64,000 nt of DNA from Levilactobacillus lanxiensis (GTDB lineage Bacteria; Bacillota; Bacilli; Lactobacillales; Lactobacillaceae), in NCBI RefSeq assembly GCF_016861655.1, contig NZ_BOLN01000006.1, positions 124,001-188,000 of the forward strand. The letters are read 5' to 3'. A program made the translations under genes and the position numbers. This document shows, in pieces, positions 62,882 through 64,000 of the stretch; within the stretch, counting starts at the first letter, position 1, and the number at the start of each line of letters is the position of its first letter. The notes under the pieces are model-generated. The model did no database searches. It worked only from the letters and a program-made list of their open reading frames with translations, and was not told the DNA's origin.

Positions 62882-63167
62882 ATTTTAATTCTCAATTAAG
62901 AACAGGTTTTCTGTCCCCAGCGGACGGGGTCAGTAGCAGAACCACTGACAGAAGTTATCTGAATTTTTTGTCTTCAGCAGACGGGGCTAGTAGCAGAACC
63001 GCTAGCAAAAATTATCTGTTTTTTAGGTTGCCTGACCAACCAGAAGCTTAAATCTACCCTTTGCTTCTGTCTACAATATACAGTGTTTTATTCAAAAAGC
63101 AAATAGAGTTACGCTTCTGTCCTGAGTCTTATGATTTAAATCTATCGAAAAACAATTCCACCCCAGT
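62882..63167. other. Intergenic region with tandem hairpin repeats
   Basis: Holds two 57-base units (62913-63026, see the repeat entry) followed by about 140 AT-rich bases in which no gene is seen. No toxin gene for the adjacent antitoxin is present. Confidence 0.55.
62913..63026. repeat. Two tandem 57-base units, each with two hairpins
   Basis: Units 62913-62969 and 62970-63026. Hairpin 1 is GTCC / GGAC in unit 1 and GTCT / AGAC in unit 2. Hairpin 2 is GTCAGT / ACTGAC in unit 1 and GCTAGT / GCTAGC in unit 2, with the loop AGCAGAACC unchanged. Stem differences are compensatory. Confidence 0.75.
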
Positions 63168-63431
63168 TTACCATGGTAATTCATGACCTTCCATTTTTCC
63201 CCAGTCTAATTCCTGATTACGCTTGCCATCATCTTTCCAATCTGCAAACAACTCATGGATATTGACTGGTTGTTTCTTAACTGGTGTTAATACAATTGAA
63301 TCGTCCTGAACCGTGACTGTCAGCTCCTGGTTATCAGTTAAATTTAATTGCTTGATAATCTTACTGGGAATTCTGACGGCCTTTGCACTTCCCCATCCGG
63401 CCAAATAAGTTTGCTCTTGGGTAACTACCAT
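63168..63431 (-). CDS. MazE/AbrB-type antitoxin without visible toxin
   Basis: 87 residues. N-terminal DNA-binding domain: GWGSAKAVRIPSKIIKQLNL (about 12-31), then ELTVTVQDDSIVLTPV. The C-terminal toxin-binding tail ELFADWKDDG and ELDWGKMEGHELPW is typical of MazE. A MazF gene would be expected just downstream, but 62882-63167 holds only repeats and AT-rich DNA. Confidence 0.85.
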   Translation of the reverse strand: MVVTQEQTYLAGWGSAKAVRIPSKIIKQLNLTDNQELTVTVQDDSIVLTPVKKQPVNIHELFADWKDDGKRNQELDWGKMEGHELPW

Positions 63432-63595
63432 GTTCTTTTCCTCCCATCACTGGTTTCAGAAAACATACACCCTGTAGATACATTAATCAACGTATTGGCT
63501 CCACATACAACTCAACTTTATTTTTCGTTACCACTAGCATTCCCTGCCCAAACCAGGTAAATTAGACCTAATCACTCATCCAGGGGGGAATCGCC

Positions 63596-64000
63596 ATGTC
63601 ACTCGGAACCACGCTCAAACAAGTACGCCAGCAACAGCACCGCTCACAAAAGACCGTTGCGGCCGGCATCTGTGCGCAGTCCATGTTGTCAGCCATCGAA
63701 AATGATCGGTACACGCCCAATGCTAAGCTCTTGCTGGCGCTCTGTCACCGTCTAGACATTTCGCTCGATAAAATCAGCCTGGCGACCGACTTTGCCATTA
63801 GCGGGGATGATCAGCTGAACGCTCACATGCAGCGGCTCTGTAATCAGCACCGCTACCAGGAACTGGCCGACTTTTTAACGGCTCCCAGTACCCAAGATGC
63901 CGTGGCCACCGCCCAACAGACACAGGCCTATTACTACTATCTGGGCGTGGCGCAACTGCACGTTGACCCGACACTCACTGCTGCCGAACAAAATTTGCAG
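63596..64000 (+). CDS. XRE-family regulator, 3' partial (Rgg/PlcR-like)
   Basis: The frame is open from ATG 63596 to the end of the window (135 codons). GGGGGG at 63583-63588 lies upstream. The N-terminal helix-turn-helix (TVAAGICAQSMLSAIENDRY, about 22-41) is followed by helical sequence (YYYYLGVAQLHVDPTLTAAE) that looks like the start of a TPR-type domain, as in Rgg/PlcR peptide-responsive regulators. No pheromone gene can be assigned from here. Confidence 0.75.
   Translation, partial: MSLGTTLKQVRQQQHRSQKTVAAGICAQSMLSAIENDRYTPNAKLLLALCHRLDISLDKISLATDFAISGDDQLNAHMQRLCNQHRYQELADFLTAPSTQDAVATAQQTQAYYYYLGVAQLHVDPTLTAAEQNLQ

Noticed and set aside
62913-63026. Possible CRISPR array
   Set aside because: Only two directly adjacent units without spacers, the units themselves differ, and no cas genes are present.

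Overview
The window looks like a chromosomal segment of a heterofermentative lactobacillus, close to Levilactobacillus. This is an inference from gene content and order (cca / ABC-F / thyA / dfr, rbgA-rnhB-dprA-topA-xerC-hslVU, parE-parC), from strong AGGAGG ribosome binding sites, frequent GTG and TTG starts, and a GC content near 50% in the core genes. No rRNA, tRNA or CRISPR array was recognised.

Bases 1-39,600 are mostly conserved housekeeping DNA. In order they carry the end of a riboflavin ECF S component; a YpbB-like/RecQ/LysM/cmk/rpsA/der/HU block; a TPR protein and a YitT protein; cca-ABC-F-thyA-dfr; a hemolysin III protein; degV; a GDSL hydrolase/YpmS/YozE operon; a small two-gene cassette resembling a toxin-antitoxin pair; rbgA-rnhB-dprA-topA; xerC-hslV-hslU; an aldose epimerase; plsY; parE-parC; a LysR regulator; ppaC; a secreted matrixin-like protease; msrB-msrA; and a Nudix hydrolase. 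Bases 40,140-41,230 hold gene relics, followed by a second tyrosine recombinase (XerS type).

Bases 42,500-64,000 form an accessory region of short transcription units. It has two DHA2-type MFS exporters, an ABC-LytTR-DUF3021 operon and a YhgE/Pip-like membrane protein, with TetR, ArsR and XRE regulators. Several regulators sit beside clear inverted-repeat operators. Two related TnpB-only IS605-type elements (48,270-49,770 and 61,333-62,832) lie here, and one truncates an already damaged gene. Two AbrB/MazE-like antitoxin genes have no visible toxin. The window ends inside an XRE regulator.

The most unusual material is non-coding. First, a family of at least four structured elements (15,354-15,515 and three copies between topA and xerC) keeps the same three-hairpin plan, the same loop motifs and an asymmetric TAAG/CTAA internal loop while the paired bases change. 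Second, two copies of another hairpin (25,555 and 25,828) keep pairing through G-U wobbles. Third, two tandem 57-base units at 62,913-63,026 differ by compensatory changes in two hairpins. Fourth, GAAC-N4-GTTY palindromes resembling LexA boxes lie at the promoters of parE, xerS and both tnpB copies, suggesting SOS control of the two mobile elements.
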